Origin: Lachnospiraceae bacterium | GTDB lineage: Bacteria > Bacillota > Clostridia > Lachnospirales > Lachnospiraceae | Length of the DNA: 5,612 bases | Direction of reading: 5' to 3' | Assembly: GCA_009774175.1 (NCBI GenBank) | Contig: VSNG01000052.1 | Location: forward strand, 1-5,612 | Shown here: positions 1-5,538 of the stretch, piece by piece | Numbering within the stretch: the stretch's first letter is position 1 | Layout of the letters: each line of letters begins with the position of its first letter | Position numbers and translations under genes: made by a program | Notes under the pieces: model-generated | Database searches by the model: none | Told to the model about the DNA's origin: nothing | The model's input: the letters and a program-made list of their open reading frames with translations, nothing else

Positions 1-91
1 AATAAAAAGGGACTTTCTCAATCCTTAAGAGGCTATGACAGCAACGGTTATAGTCTTTTTTCATGCGGTAATTACCGTATGAAATGAACTC
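1..91. other. left-edge segment with no confident gene; contains a 26-bp near-palindrome
   Basis: Positions 59-84 form a near-perfect palindrome centred between 71 and 72, with 12 of 13 pairs matched and one G-T position (65/78). It has no loop and no T-run on either strand in a position that would make it a terminator, so a protein-binding site or recombination remnant is more likely. On the minus strand a reading frame opens at an ATG at 62-64 and runs off the window edge for 21 codons (it begins MKKDYNRCCHSLL). It has no ribosome binding site and lies in the same frame as the truncated transposase stop at 92-94, so I do not call it a gene. Confidence 0.4.
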
Positions 92-202
92 TTATTCCCC
101 TAAGCGGAGAAAATACCCGTCAACAATATTCCGCAATTCAAATTCCCGACAAAAAACATCAAGGGAAAGGTGTTTCTGGTTGCCAGGTATGTATTTACTC
201 AT
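92..202 (-). pseudogene. IS30-like transposase, 5' fragment only
   Basis: This 36-codon minus-strand frame begins MSKYIPGNQKHLSLD, which I recognise as the usual N-terminus of clostridial IS30-family transposases (normally more than 300 residues, followed by a helix-turn-helix beginning DDRxYIE). After about residue 15 the similarity stops. The remaining 21 codons (VFCREFELR and onward) read through what appears to be the opposite terminal repeat of the element and end at TAA. Expression signals are intact: AAGGAGG lies 6 nt before the ATG, and a good minus-strand promoter lies at 241-269. It lacks the rest of the DNA-binding domain and the whole DDE catalytic domain, so it cannot be an active transposase. 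Family assignment rests on remembered N-terminal sequence only. Confidence 0.6.
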
Positions 203-327
203 GGAGAACCTCCTTCTGCTGCTGTTAGGATGACATGGAGAGTATAGCGCTGCTATATGAAAGAGTAAACGCCATCTTTGCAGAGGTAAATTACACAGTA
301 TGATGGGGGAGTGGAATTTAAAATTTC
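133..327 (-). mobile_element. internally deleted IS30-like element (MITE-like remnant)
   Basis: The segment carries an imperfect inverted repeat. GCAATTCAAATTCC at 133-146 pairs with the reverse complement of 313-327 (GAAATTTTAAATTCC), with about 13 of 15 positions identical once one gap is allowed. Between the arms are a minus-strand promoter, a ribosome binding site and only the first 15 or so codons of an IS30-like transposase, which run straight into the distal arm. This fits an element that kept both ends and lost nearly all of its interior. The exact ends and any 2-3 bp target duplication cannot be fixed from one copy. The arms are A+T-rich, so some chance similarity is possible. Confidence 0.45.
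241..269 (-). promoter_or_regulatory. promoter of the transposase fragment (minus strand)
   Basis: On the minus strand TTTACT (264-269) and TATACT (241-246) are separated by exactly 17 nt, matching 4/6 and 5/6 of the sigma-A consensus. Transcription would start near 235 and read left into the truncated transposase. The spacer and -10 contain a perfect inverted repeat, TATAGC-GCT-GCTATA (244-258), which could be a binding site or chance. It is probably the native promoter of the insertion element. Confidence 0.5.
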
Positions 328-360
328 AATTTTCGAAAAATAGTCGTTTCGTGCCATCGG

Positions 361-390
361 GTGAAAAACAGAAAATTTTTATGGTATAAT
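361..390 (+). promoter_or_regulatory. promoter of the lanFEG-RK operon
   Basis: A perfect TATAAT at 385-390 is preceded by TGG (382-384), giving an extended -10. GTGAAA at 361-366 is a partial -35 (4/6) with an 18-nt spacer. Transcription would start near 397. This is the best plus-strand promoter upstream of the operon. A weak -35 with a strong extended -10 is typical of promoters that need an activator, which suits a LanR-type regulator, but no operator is proven. A second TATAAT at 566-571 has no recognisable -35. Confidence 0.6.
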
Positions 391-396
391 TCAATG

Positions 397-674
397 GATG
401 CTTTTGCTTTAATGGGAACGATATTCTGCCGAAGTAATAGGAAACAGTCCGGGAGATTTATCGGCAAAGCACAGAGAATCTGAAATCCTATATGCAGCGC
501 CAGTGGAGCCTTGTCGGGGGAATGGCCGGCACATTCAGGGAGATGGGGTAATGGGCAATAGATAATATAATTGGAAAAGGGCGATAGGGGAAAAATAAGT
601 TTATCCGCATCTTTATGAAATCTTCAAAATTATCTGTTATTCTTTCTGCAACAAATAGAAAGGATATGCAGAGT
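397..674 (+). other. long untranslated leader of the operon
   Basis: About 278 nt separate the predicted transcription start from the chosen lanF start. I find no convincing gene. The frame from ATG 394 (29 residues, begins MDALALMGT) has no ribosome binding site. Other very short frames, such as ATG 522 (9 residues) and ATG 552 (4 residues), also look incidental. A small hairpin is possible at 520-536 (GAATG/CATTC with a 7-nt loop). No terminator-like stem with a T-run and no riboswitch class I know is visible. The unusually long leader could hold attenuation or an operator, or may simply be rearranged sequence next to the insertion-element remnant. Confidence 0.4.
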
Positions 675-1376
675 ATGGACATCATTTTGAAAACAACAGA
701 ACTAAGTAAAAGTTTTAAAGGGCAGATTGCGGTAAACCGTATATCTTTAAGTGCACAAAAGAATTCGGTTTATGGCCTGTTAGGGCCAAATGGAGCTGGA
801 AAATCAACAATTTTAAAAATGATTGCAGGAATCTTTAAGCCGACTTCCGGCAGGATAGAGGTTGACGGCCATGATTGGAGCCGCAATGATTTGAAGGAAA
901 TTGGTGCTTTGATTGAAAATCCGCCGCTGTATGATAATCTGACAGCATATGAAAATCTGAAAGTACGTGCTCTGGCGCTGGGTTTATCAGATGAGCGAAT
1001 TTCAGAAGTCCTTACCACGGTACAATTAACCAACACAGGAAAAAAGAAAGCAGGGCAGTTTTCTTTAGGCATGAAACAAAGGCTTGGAATAGCACTTGCA
1101 CTATTGGCCCAGCCTAAACTCTTAATTTTGGATGAGCCGACAAACGGATTAGACCCTATCGGTATTCAGGATCTGCGTAAATTGATCCGCTCTTTCTCAG
1201 CGAAAGGGATTACTGTTATTTTATCCAGCCATATTTTATCTGAGGTTGAGCTGATTGCAGACCATATCGGTATTATCTCAAATGGAAAGCTGGGTTATGA
1301 AGGTGAAGTCCATAAAGATGTGGATTTGGAACACATTTTTATGGAAGTTGTTGGCAACACCAGGGGGGAGGGCTGA
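675..1376 (+). CDS. lanF: lantibiotic-immunity ABC transporter ATPase (LanF family)
   Basis: This 233-residue cytoplasmic ATPase powers removal of lantibiotic-like peptides from the membrane, working with the two permeases that follow. It has Walker A GPNGAGKS (37-44), signature SLGMKQR (130-136), Walker B LLILDE (149-154), D-loop GLD (158-160) and switch His186. Where most ABC proteins have the Q-loop glutamine it has Glu81 (LIENPPLY), the E-loop known from lantibiotic exporters such as NukF and NisF. The in-frame ATG at 615 would add 20 residues but has no ribosome binding site. ATG 675 has GAAAGGA about 10 nt upstream and gives the usual LanF start (MDIILKTTELSKSFKGQ) and length. It is the first gene of the operon and ends 3 nt before lanE. 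I am confident of the family; the transported peptide is unknown. Confidence 0.93.
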   Translation: MDIILKTTELSKSFKGQIAVNRISLSAQKNSVYGLLGPNGAGKSTILKMIAGIFKPTSGRIEVDGHDWSRNDLKEIGALIENPPLYDNLTAYENLKVRALALGLSDERISEVLTTVQLTNTGKKKAGQFSLGMKQRLGIALALLAQPKLLILDEPTNGLDPIGIQDLRKLIRSFSAKGITVILSSHILSEVELIADHIGIISNGKLGYEGEVHKDVDLEHIFMEVVGNTRGEG

Positions 1377-1379
1377 TTT

Positions 1380-2111
1380 ATGCTTGGTATCATTCAATCC
1401 GAATTGCTGAAAATGCGCCATACTTTTTGTATGAAGCTGATAATTTTGGCTCCGTTAGCCACATTGTTGCTGGGGTATCTGTTAAGCGGCAGACATGTCC
1501 AGCTTTCAACATATAACTGGTGGTATTTCATGGTTCTGCCATTTGTAGTTTCGCTATGTTCTGCGAGCATGATTGCCGGGGAGAAAAAAAGCGGGATGCA
1601 GAACATAGTTTTCCTGCCCATACGACTTGATAAAATCTGGTTTGGAAAAACGGCAGTATTGGTTATTCTACTCTTTATGACAAACCTTTTCCTGTGGATT
1701 GCAACAACTGTTGCCGGCATGGCGGCAAGTGTTACGGTTTCTCCTTTGGATGGGCTGATTGGCTGTATGCTCCTTTTCCTGACTTATTTGTGGCAGATTC
1801 CCGTTATTATGCAGTTAACATGTTTCATGGGGCATATGAAAGTTGTTTTTGCATCTTTAGCTGCGAACGTGATTTTATCTGCAGTCTGTGCTGAGAAGGA
1901 ATGGTTCTTATTTGTTCCTTATGCGATCCCTGCCCGTGTTGTATGCCCATTCTTCAAAATACACGTTAATGGGATTCCCCTTGAAGATGCATCTTCTCTT
2001 TTATCAGCCGGGTATGTTTTTCCGGCAGTGATTGTCAGTCTGGTGTTTGCATTAGCTGCTTTTTGGGGTGGTGCAAAATTGTTTTCGAGAGGAGGCTGGG
2101 TACATGAGTGA
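1380..2111 (+). CDS. lanE: lantibiotic-immunity ABC transporter permease (LanE/MutE/EpiE family)
   Basis: This 243-residue integral membrane protein is predicted to have six transmembrane segments, roughly at 19-36, 47-66, 91-114, 122-145, 152-172 and 212-235. It would form half of the membrane channel of the LanFEG exporter. The pattern YNWWYFMVLP (45-54), then AGEKKSG (66-72) with a conserved Asn and LP, then a KIWFGK block (85-90), is characteristic of the MutE/EpiE permease family. Length is normal for the family (about 240-250). The start is supported by a G-rich ribosome binding site (GGGGGGAGGG, 1363-1372) inside the end of lanF. The last eight bases overlap lanG, implying translational coupling and balanced amounts of the two permeases. 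Cys residues at 17, 60, 126, 147, 175 and 194 are scattered and suggest no metal site. Confidence 0.88.
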   Translation: MLGIIQSELLKMRHTFCMKLIILAPLATLLLGYLLSGRHVQLSTYNWWYFMVLPFVVSLCSASMIAGEKKSGMQNIVFLPIRLDKIWFGKTAVLVILLFMTNLFLWIATTVAGMAASVTVSPLDGLIGCMLLFLTYLWQIPVIMQLTCFMGHMKVVFASLAANVILSAVCAEKEWFLFVPYAIPARVVCPFFKIHVNGIPLEDASSLLSAGYVFPAVIVSLVFALAAFWGGAKLFSRGGWVHE

Positions 2112-2850
2112 ATATTACCAGTATCTGAAAAGTGACATTTATAAGCTGAGGCACTCATGGTTTTTGGGGATTCATCTGCTCTTTCCGGTTTTTGGGGCAG
2201 TTCTAATGCTGTTTTATTCCCATTTATCGTCTGGCAGCGAACTGAATAAGCTGGCAGCCTTTGCACAGATTATCGCAATTGCATATCCGTTTGTAATCTC
2301 GGTTGTCTGCCAGATTGTTGCAGAGCAGGAATCACAGGCAGGGCATTCCCAAAATATACTCACGCTCCCCAGCCGCAATAAAGCTATCTTTTCAAAACTC
2401 ACCATCCTGCTTTTGGCGGGACTGTTTTCTACTGCGTTCAGTGCTGTGCTATTTGGGATTCCGTTTTCCTATATGACAGGAATCAAACTTCCGGTAAGGT
2501 TTTTTGCCGCAATTTCGATTGTACTTTGGGGAAGCAATGTTATGTTGTACGGACTGCATTTGATTCTAGCGTTCCGTTTTGGGAGAAACTTATGTTTAAG
2601 TATCGGTGTGATGGGAAGTTTGCTGTCAGCGCTTCTGCAGACAGGTCTGGGTATGGGATTGTGGTATATGATTCCTTATGGTTTGGGAGTGCGGTTTGCG
2701 GAAAGTGCCTTGGCATACCTGTTCCATCTGCAGCCTGTGGGGACATTCGAAAACCAGATAGGGATTCTTTTCTGTACTATTGTCACTTTTGGTACAATAG
2801 TCCTGACAGCATTTTGGTTTTCAGGATATAGCGGAACATCTTCTGATTGA
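2104..2850 (+). CDS. lanG: lantibiotic-immunity ABC transporter permease (LanG/MutG family)
   Basis: This is the second permease of the exporter, 248 residues with about six predicted transmembrane segments (near 19-39, 52-73, 97-121, 128-155, 163-190 and 222-243). The N-terminal pattern SDIYKLRHSWFLGIHLLFP (10-28) and the loop EQESQAGHSQNILTLPSR (74-91) are typical of MutG-type subunits. An in-frame ATG at 2068 would extend it by 12 residues. ATG 2104 is preferred because AGGAGG (2090-2095) sits 8 nt upstream and the MSEYYQYLKSD start matches the family. It overlaps the lanE end by 8 nt. With LanF and LanE it should form a complex that lowers peptide concentration at the membrane. Its C-terminus (YSGTSSD) is short and hydrophilic, and the regulator starts 36 nt downstream. 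Confidence 0.87.
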   Translation: MSEYYQYLKSDIYKLRHSWFLGIHLLFPVFGAVLMLFYSHLSSGSELNKLAAFAQIIAIAYPFVISVVCQIVAEQESQAGHSQNILTLPSRNKAIFSKLTILLLAGLFSTAFSAVLFGIPFSYMTGIKLPVRFFAAISIVLWGSNVMLYGLHLILAFRFGRNLCLSIGVMGSLLSALLQTGLGMGLWYMIPYGLGVRFAESALAYLFHLQPVGTFENQIGILFCTIVTFGTIVLTAFWFSGYSGTSSD

Positions 2851-2886
2851 AATGAGGATTTTGTATATTCTTAAAGGAGCGGAACG

Positions 2887-3543
2887 ATGGGATATATTTT
2901 AGTAGTAGACGATGAGCCTGCAATGCTACAGCTTATCCGGCGTGTGCTGGAAAAAGACCGGCATTTGATCAGCCTGATATCGGATGCACAAACAGCCCTT
3001 AATATGAACTTTTCTAAATATGATCTGATTTTGCTGGACATTATGATGCCGGGACTGGATGGATTTGAATTTTGCAGTCAGATACGTTCCTATGTAGACT
3101 GTCCCATTATATTTCTGACGGCCAAAATACAAGAGGCTGATATTGTGCGCGGATTAGGGCTTGGCGCTGATGATTACATTACAAAGCCATTTGGAACGGA
3201 TGAACTTCGGGCGAGGGTAAATGCCCACTTACGGCGCGATAGCAGGGAAAAGAAAAACGCCTTTTCCGTTTCAGGCATCGTGTTTCAGATCAGCGCAAAA
3301 GAAGCGGAATTTCAGGGGAAAAAACTTCCGCTGACCAAAAGTGAATATGAAATCTGCGAATATCTGGCGCTTCATCACGGGCAAACATTTACGAGGGAAC
3401 AAATCTATGAAGCTGTTTTTGGCTTTGATGGGGAAAGTGACAGTTCTGTTATTTCCACCCACATCAAAAATATCCGCAGCAAACTGACAGCTTTCCAATT
3501 AGCGCCGATAGAGACCGTATGGGGGGGCTATAAATGGGTGTAA
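2887..3543 (+). CDS. lanR: OmpR/PhoB-type response regulator (LanR-like)
   Basis: This 218-residue transcription factor is paired with the kinase that follows. The receiver domain (about 3-116) shows the acidic pocket Asp8-Asp9, phospho-acceptor Asp51 in LILLDIMMPG, Thr78 and Lys100 in the KPF motif. The C-terminal winged helix (about 125-218) contains LTKSEYEICEYL (149-160) and a recognition helix SSVISTHIKNIRSKL (186-200). AAAGGAG (2873-2879) lies 7 nt before the ATG. It probably activates the operon promoter at 361-390 in response to a peptide signal, by analogy with SpaR and CprR; this is inference. The end reads VWGGYKWV, whereas this family normally has G-x-GY (for example WGVGYKW), so one residue of the wing hairpin is missing at a run of seven G. 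The 3' end overlaps the kinase gene by 10 nt. Confidence 0.92.
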   Translation: MGYILVVDDEPAMLQLIRRVLEKDRHLISLISDAQTALNMNFSKYDLILLDIMMPGLDGFEFCSQIRSYVDCPIIFLTAKIQEADIVRGLGLGADDYITKPFGTDELRARVNAHLRRDSREKKNAFSVSGIVFQISAKEAEFQGKKLPLTKSEYEICEYLALHHGQTFTREQIYEAVFGFDGESDSSVISTHIKNIRSKLTAFQLAPIETVWGGYKWV

Positions 3544-4889
3544 AAAAACTGCGTTCCGTATTCATGCGGTATGCACTGTGCCTTGCGCTTGCGGTTTTTA
3601 TGGTGATTGCGGTTAATGTGGGGGCTTATCTTTTTTGCGTGAGCATAGGGGTCATATATCCGCTGACCAGCATAAGTACCGCAATAGAAATGGAAAAAGA
3701 TAATCTGCGGTCTGTCCGGCAGGTTGAAGAATCTGATATACCGTATCCATGCGAATATGTCATATTCACAAAAGACGGGCAGTACGCAGGCGGCTCCATT
3801 GGCTGGGAGTATAGCACCGCCATATGGAATACCTGCATGGAAGGGGGCAGGACCAGAGACGGTGCGTATCTTTATTCTGTCATTGAGAGAGAAGAAGAAA
3901 TCCTGATTTTGAGATACCGCATGACGGCCCAATTTGGAAATGCGGCATTAAGAAGTATATTTCCGTCTGCCGACTGGCTTTTGATCGTCTCTATCCTGTT
4001 GGAAATTCTGCTCTCTCTGATTGTAATATCTTTTATATTTGGGAAATATCTTGGGAAAAAGATTGATAAACTGCTGGCTGTCGTCCACAAAATAGAGGAT
4101 CAGGATTTGGAATTTGAAATTCAAAAAAGCAGACTTTTTGAGGTGGATCAGGCATTGGATGCGCTTGACCATATGAGGCTTGCGCTGCGGCAGTCCCTTG
4201 AGAGGCAGTGGTATGACGATAAAATGAGACAGGAGCAGCTTTCTGCTCTGGCACACGATCTGAAAACACCGCTTACCATTATCAGGGGAAATGCAGAGCT
4301 GCTTTTTGACACTTCCCTTTCAGCAGAACAGAGGGAGTGTGCGGAATACATTGAGAACAGTTCCTTGCAGATGCAGGACTATGTGCAGACTTTGATTGAG
4401 GCAGCAAAATCATGGGACAGCTATAAACCTTGTATGAAAAAGGTCAATATGGATTCTTTACTGCAGGAACTTAAGAAGCGAATTGATGGTTTATGTGCTG
4501 TGAAAAATATTCTACTGCATTGGGATTGTGGACGTCATCCTTCCTATATTACTGCAGATCACAATTTGCTTATAAGGATGTTCACCAACGTGCTTTCCAA
4601 TGCAGTAGAACACACTCCGCAGGGTGGAGAGATTACCTTTGAAGTAGAGGAACATGGCAACGAGCTTTCTTTTCTAATTACAGATACCGGAAAAGGATTT
4701 TCTGACGAATCTTTAAAACATGCAACAGAAGAATTCTATATGGGGGATGACAGCCGGAATTCAAAATCCCATTATGGTATTGGTCTGTATGTGGCTGCTT
4801 CCATAGCCAAAAAGCACAATGGGAAAATCATTTTAGAAAATTCTGCTGTTGTAGGCGGTGCAAAAGTTACAATACAAATCCCGTACTGA
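3534..4889 (+). CDS. lanK: membrane sensor histidine kinase (LanK/CprK-like)
   Basis: This 451-residue kinase probably senses an antimicrobial peptide and phosphorylates the upstream regulator. Two transmembrane segments (about 12-38 and 147-169) flank an external domain of about 105 residues. That domain contains an acidic stretch EESD (65-68) and two cysteines (Cys73, Cys101) that might form a disulfide. A charged linker (170-228) leads to the HisKA H-box ALAHDLKTPLT, with phospho-His241. The ATPase domain has the N-box NVLSNAVEH (Asn356), G1 DTGKGF (384-389) and G2 GIGLYVA (415-421), so all catalytic motifs are present. The start overlaps the regulator stop by 10 nt. The only upstream ribosome binding match is the G-run at 3521-3527, implying coupled translation. 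Catalytic class is certain; the peptide ligand is not visible in the sequence. Confidence 0.93.
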   Translation: MGVKKLRSVFMRYALCLALAVFMVIAVNVGAYLFCVSIGVIYPLTSISTAIEMEKDNLRSVRQVEESDIPYPCEYVIFTKDGQYAGGSIGWEYSTAIWNTCMEGGRTRDGAYLYSVIEREEEILILRYRMTAQFGNAALRSIFPSADWLLIVSILLEILLSLIVISFIFGKYLGKKIDKLLAVVHKIEDQDLEFEIQKSRLFEVDQALDALDHMRLALRQSLERQWYDDKMRQEQLSALAHDLKTPLTIIRGNAELLFDTSLSAEQRECAEYIENSSLQMQDYVQTLIEAAKSWDSYKPCMKKVNMDSLLQELKKRIDGLCAVKNILLHWDCGRHPSYITADHNLLIRMFTNVLSNAVEHTPQGGEITFEVEEHGNELSFLITDTGKGFSDESLKHATEEFYMGDDSRNSKSHYGIGLYVAASIAKKHNGKIILENSAVVGGAKVTIQIPY

Positions 4890-4928
4890 CGGGCAGTTAT
4901 TGTTCAATAACCGTCCGGAGATTATTTT
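4890..4928 (+). terminator. operon terminator after the kinase gene
   Basis: Beginning one base after the kinase TGA, a stem of 12 pairs with one A-C mismatch can form between 4890-4902 and 4905-4917. It includes one G-U pair, and the tight turn opens to a 4-nt loop. The sequence then reads GAGATTATTTTGG, so the T-rich tail is short and starts a few bases late. It is the natural end of the five-gene transcript, though termination may be leaky because of the weak T-run. Confidence 0.6.
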
Positions 4929-4962
4929 GGTGGAACTGAATGCCAAATAATACAAAAGCTAA

Positions 4963-5000
4963 CCGCCGCTATGGCAGACCGCCATATGCGGCGGTCTGCC
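4963..5000. repeat. overlapping inverted repeats able to form two mutually exclusive hairpins
   Basis: Fold A pairs 4973-4983 (GGCAGACCGCC) with 4990-5000 in an 11-bp perfect stem with a 6-nt loop. Fold B pairs 4963-4975 with 4981-4994 in 13 pairs with T4987 bulged and a 5-nt loop. The shared bases mean only one can exist at a time. It lies between convergent genes, 34 nt after the operon terminator tail. In fold A neither strand is followed immediately by a T-run; on the minus strand a T-rich stretch comes about 15 nt later. It may be a backup bidirectional terminator or a remnant of a palindromic repeat. Confidence 0.6.
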
Positions 5001-5010
5001 TTGTGTCACA

Positions 5011-5064
5011 GACAAAAAGAGAGACAGGACGGAAGGGCTGTGGGCGCAGCCTTTCCGTCCTGTC
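5011..5064 (-). terminator. Rho-independent terminator of the small leftward gene
   Basis: Positions 5023-5040 and 5047-5064 form an 18-bp stem (17 Watson-Crick pairs plus one G-U pair) around a 6-nt loop. On the minus strand the stem is followed by TCTCTTTTTGTC, a proper U-tract. It starts 13 nt beyond the stop codon of the gene ending at 5078. The long G+C-rich stem makes this a strong terminator, and it would also stop most rightward read-through structurally, although there is no T-run on that side. Confidence 0.85.
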
Positions 5065-5077
5065 CGGCACTTTGCGG

Positions 5078-5386
5078 TTACAATTCTGTATTCATTTCTT
5101 TTGCTTCTGTCGGCAGGCATTTCCCCCAAAACATGGCCTTGTAGTCGGAAAATCCTAACAGGTAGGCGAGCATCCCAAACCGGGAGTCCAGCGCGTTCTG
5201 CTCGCTGACGTATCGGTCGATCAGCAGCCGGATTTCTTTTGATAAATCCATCCTGTCCAGTTCGCCGGAGTATATATCCGACTTGCGGAGAATCGTCTGG
5301 TATTCCCCGTCACTGCTTACAATGCCGTTCATGACGCCGTGTATTCGGGTGTCCATGAGCTGGTACAATGCAGAATCTTTTTCCAA
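5078..5386 (-). CDS. small hypothetical protein, 102 residues
   Basis: I do not recognise a function. The protein is soluble, with no signal peptide, membrane segment or metal motif, and looks mostly helical. The middle (about 40-75: DRMDLSKEIRLLIDRYVSEQNALDSRFGMLAYLLGF) is amphipathic and would suit a helical bundle or protein-protein contact. Comparable small proteins occur, from memory, in clostridial genomes, but I cannot name the family with confidence. The start codon is TTG at 5386-5384. It is supported by AAGGAGGG (5393-5400) 6 nt upstream, a promoter at 5413-5441, and the next in-frame ATG being 11 codons later. A strong terminator follows. Having its own promoter, ribosome binding site and terminator argues that it is a real single-gene unit, convergent with the immunity operon and not part of it. 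Confidence 0.78.
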   Translation of the reverse strand: MEKDSALYQLMDTRIHGVMNGIVSSDGEYQTILRKSDIYSGELDRMDLSKEIRLLIDRYVSEQNALDSRFGMLAYLLGFSDYKAMFWGKCLPTEAKEMNTEL

Positions 5387-5412
5387 TCCAATCCCTCCTT
5401 CCGTGGTGTCGT

Positions 5413-5441
5413 ATCTTAACTCTGAATTTGGGAGCTGGCAA
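5413..5441 (-). promoter_or_regulatory. promoter of the small leftward gene
   Basis: On the minus strand TTGCCA (5436-5441, 5/6 match) and TAAGAT (5413-5418, 4/6) are separated by exactly 17 nt. The predicted transcription start would lie close upstream of AAGGAGGG (5393-5400), giving a short leader of about 20 nt. An alternative -10 (TACAAT, minus strand, near 5470) has only a poorly spaced -35. Confidence 0.5.
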
Positions 5442-5470
5442 GTGGAAAATAAAAAAGCCGGAAAACTATA

Positions 5471-5499
5471 TTGTAGCGTCCGACATTTTCTGATAAAAT
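5471..5499 (+). promoter_or_regulatory. possible rightward promoter before the group II intron
   Basis: TAAAAT (5494-5499) is preceded by TGA, forming an extended -10. TTGTAG (5471-5476) is a weak -35 with a 17-nt spacer. It would drive transcription through the 5' exon and the intron beginning at 5539. No plus-strand coding region is seen between it and the intron, so what it serves lies beyond the window. Confidence 0.3.
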
Positions 5500-5538
5500 A
5501 TTTATAAGGGTGCTGCCATAACGGGATAGGCGGTCAGT

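Noticed and set aside
2..64. Open minus-strand frame (MKKDYNRCC...) running off the left edge
   Set aside because: No ribosome binding site, only 21 codons visible, and the start lies inside the palindrome; it cannot be told from chance without more sequence.
335..371. Direct repeat GAAAAATAG (335-343) and GAAAAACAG (363-371) as a regulator binding site
   Set aside because: The 28-bp spacing is not a whole number of helical turns, and the repeats are A-rich and could be chance; the short TTTTCGAAAA dyad (330-339) is likewise weak.
394..483. 29-residue frame starting right after the operon promoter, considered as a lantibiotic precursor or leader peptide
   Set aside because: No ribosome binding site, an ATG at or just before the predicted transcription start, and no leader motif or Ser/Thr/Cys-rich core region.
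615..674. 20-residue N-terminal extension of LanF from ATG 615
   Set aside because: No ribosome binding site precedes ATG 615, and LanF proteins begin at the MDIILKTT position, where GAAAGGA is present upstream.
488..685. 65-codon minus-strand frame in the leader
   Set aside because: It has no ribosome binding site, overlaps the lanF start region antisense and resembles no known protein.
2847..2869. Internal promoter before the regulator (TTGAAA and TATATT)
   Set aside because: The spacer is only 11 nt, too short for a sigma-A promoter, so the regulator is more likely read from the operon promoter.
4940..5158. 72-codon plus-strand frame after the operon
   Set aside because: It runs through both large hairpins and into the antisense of the small leftward gene, has no ribosome binding site and has no protein-like composition.
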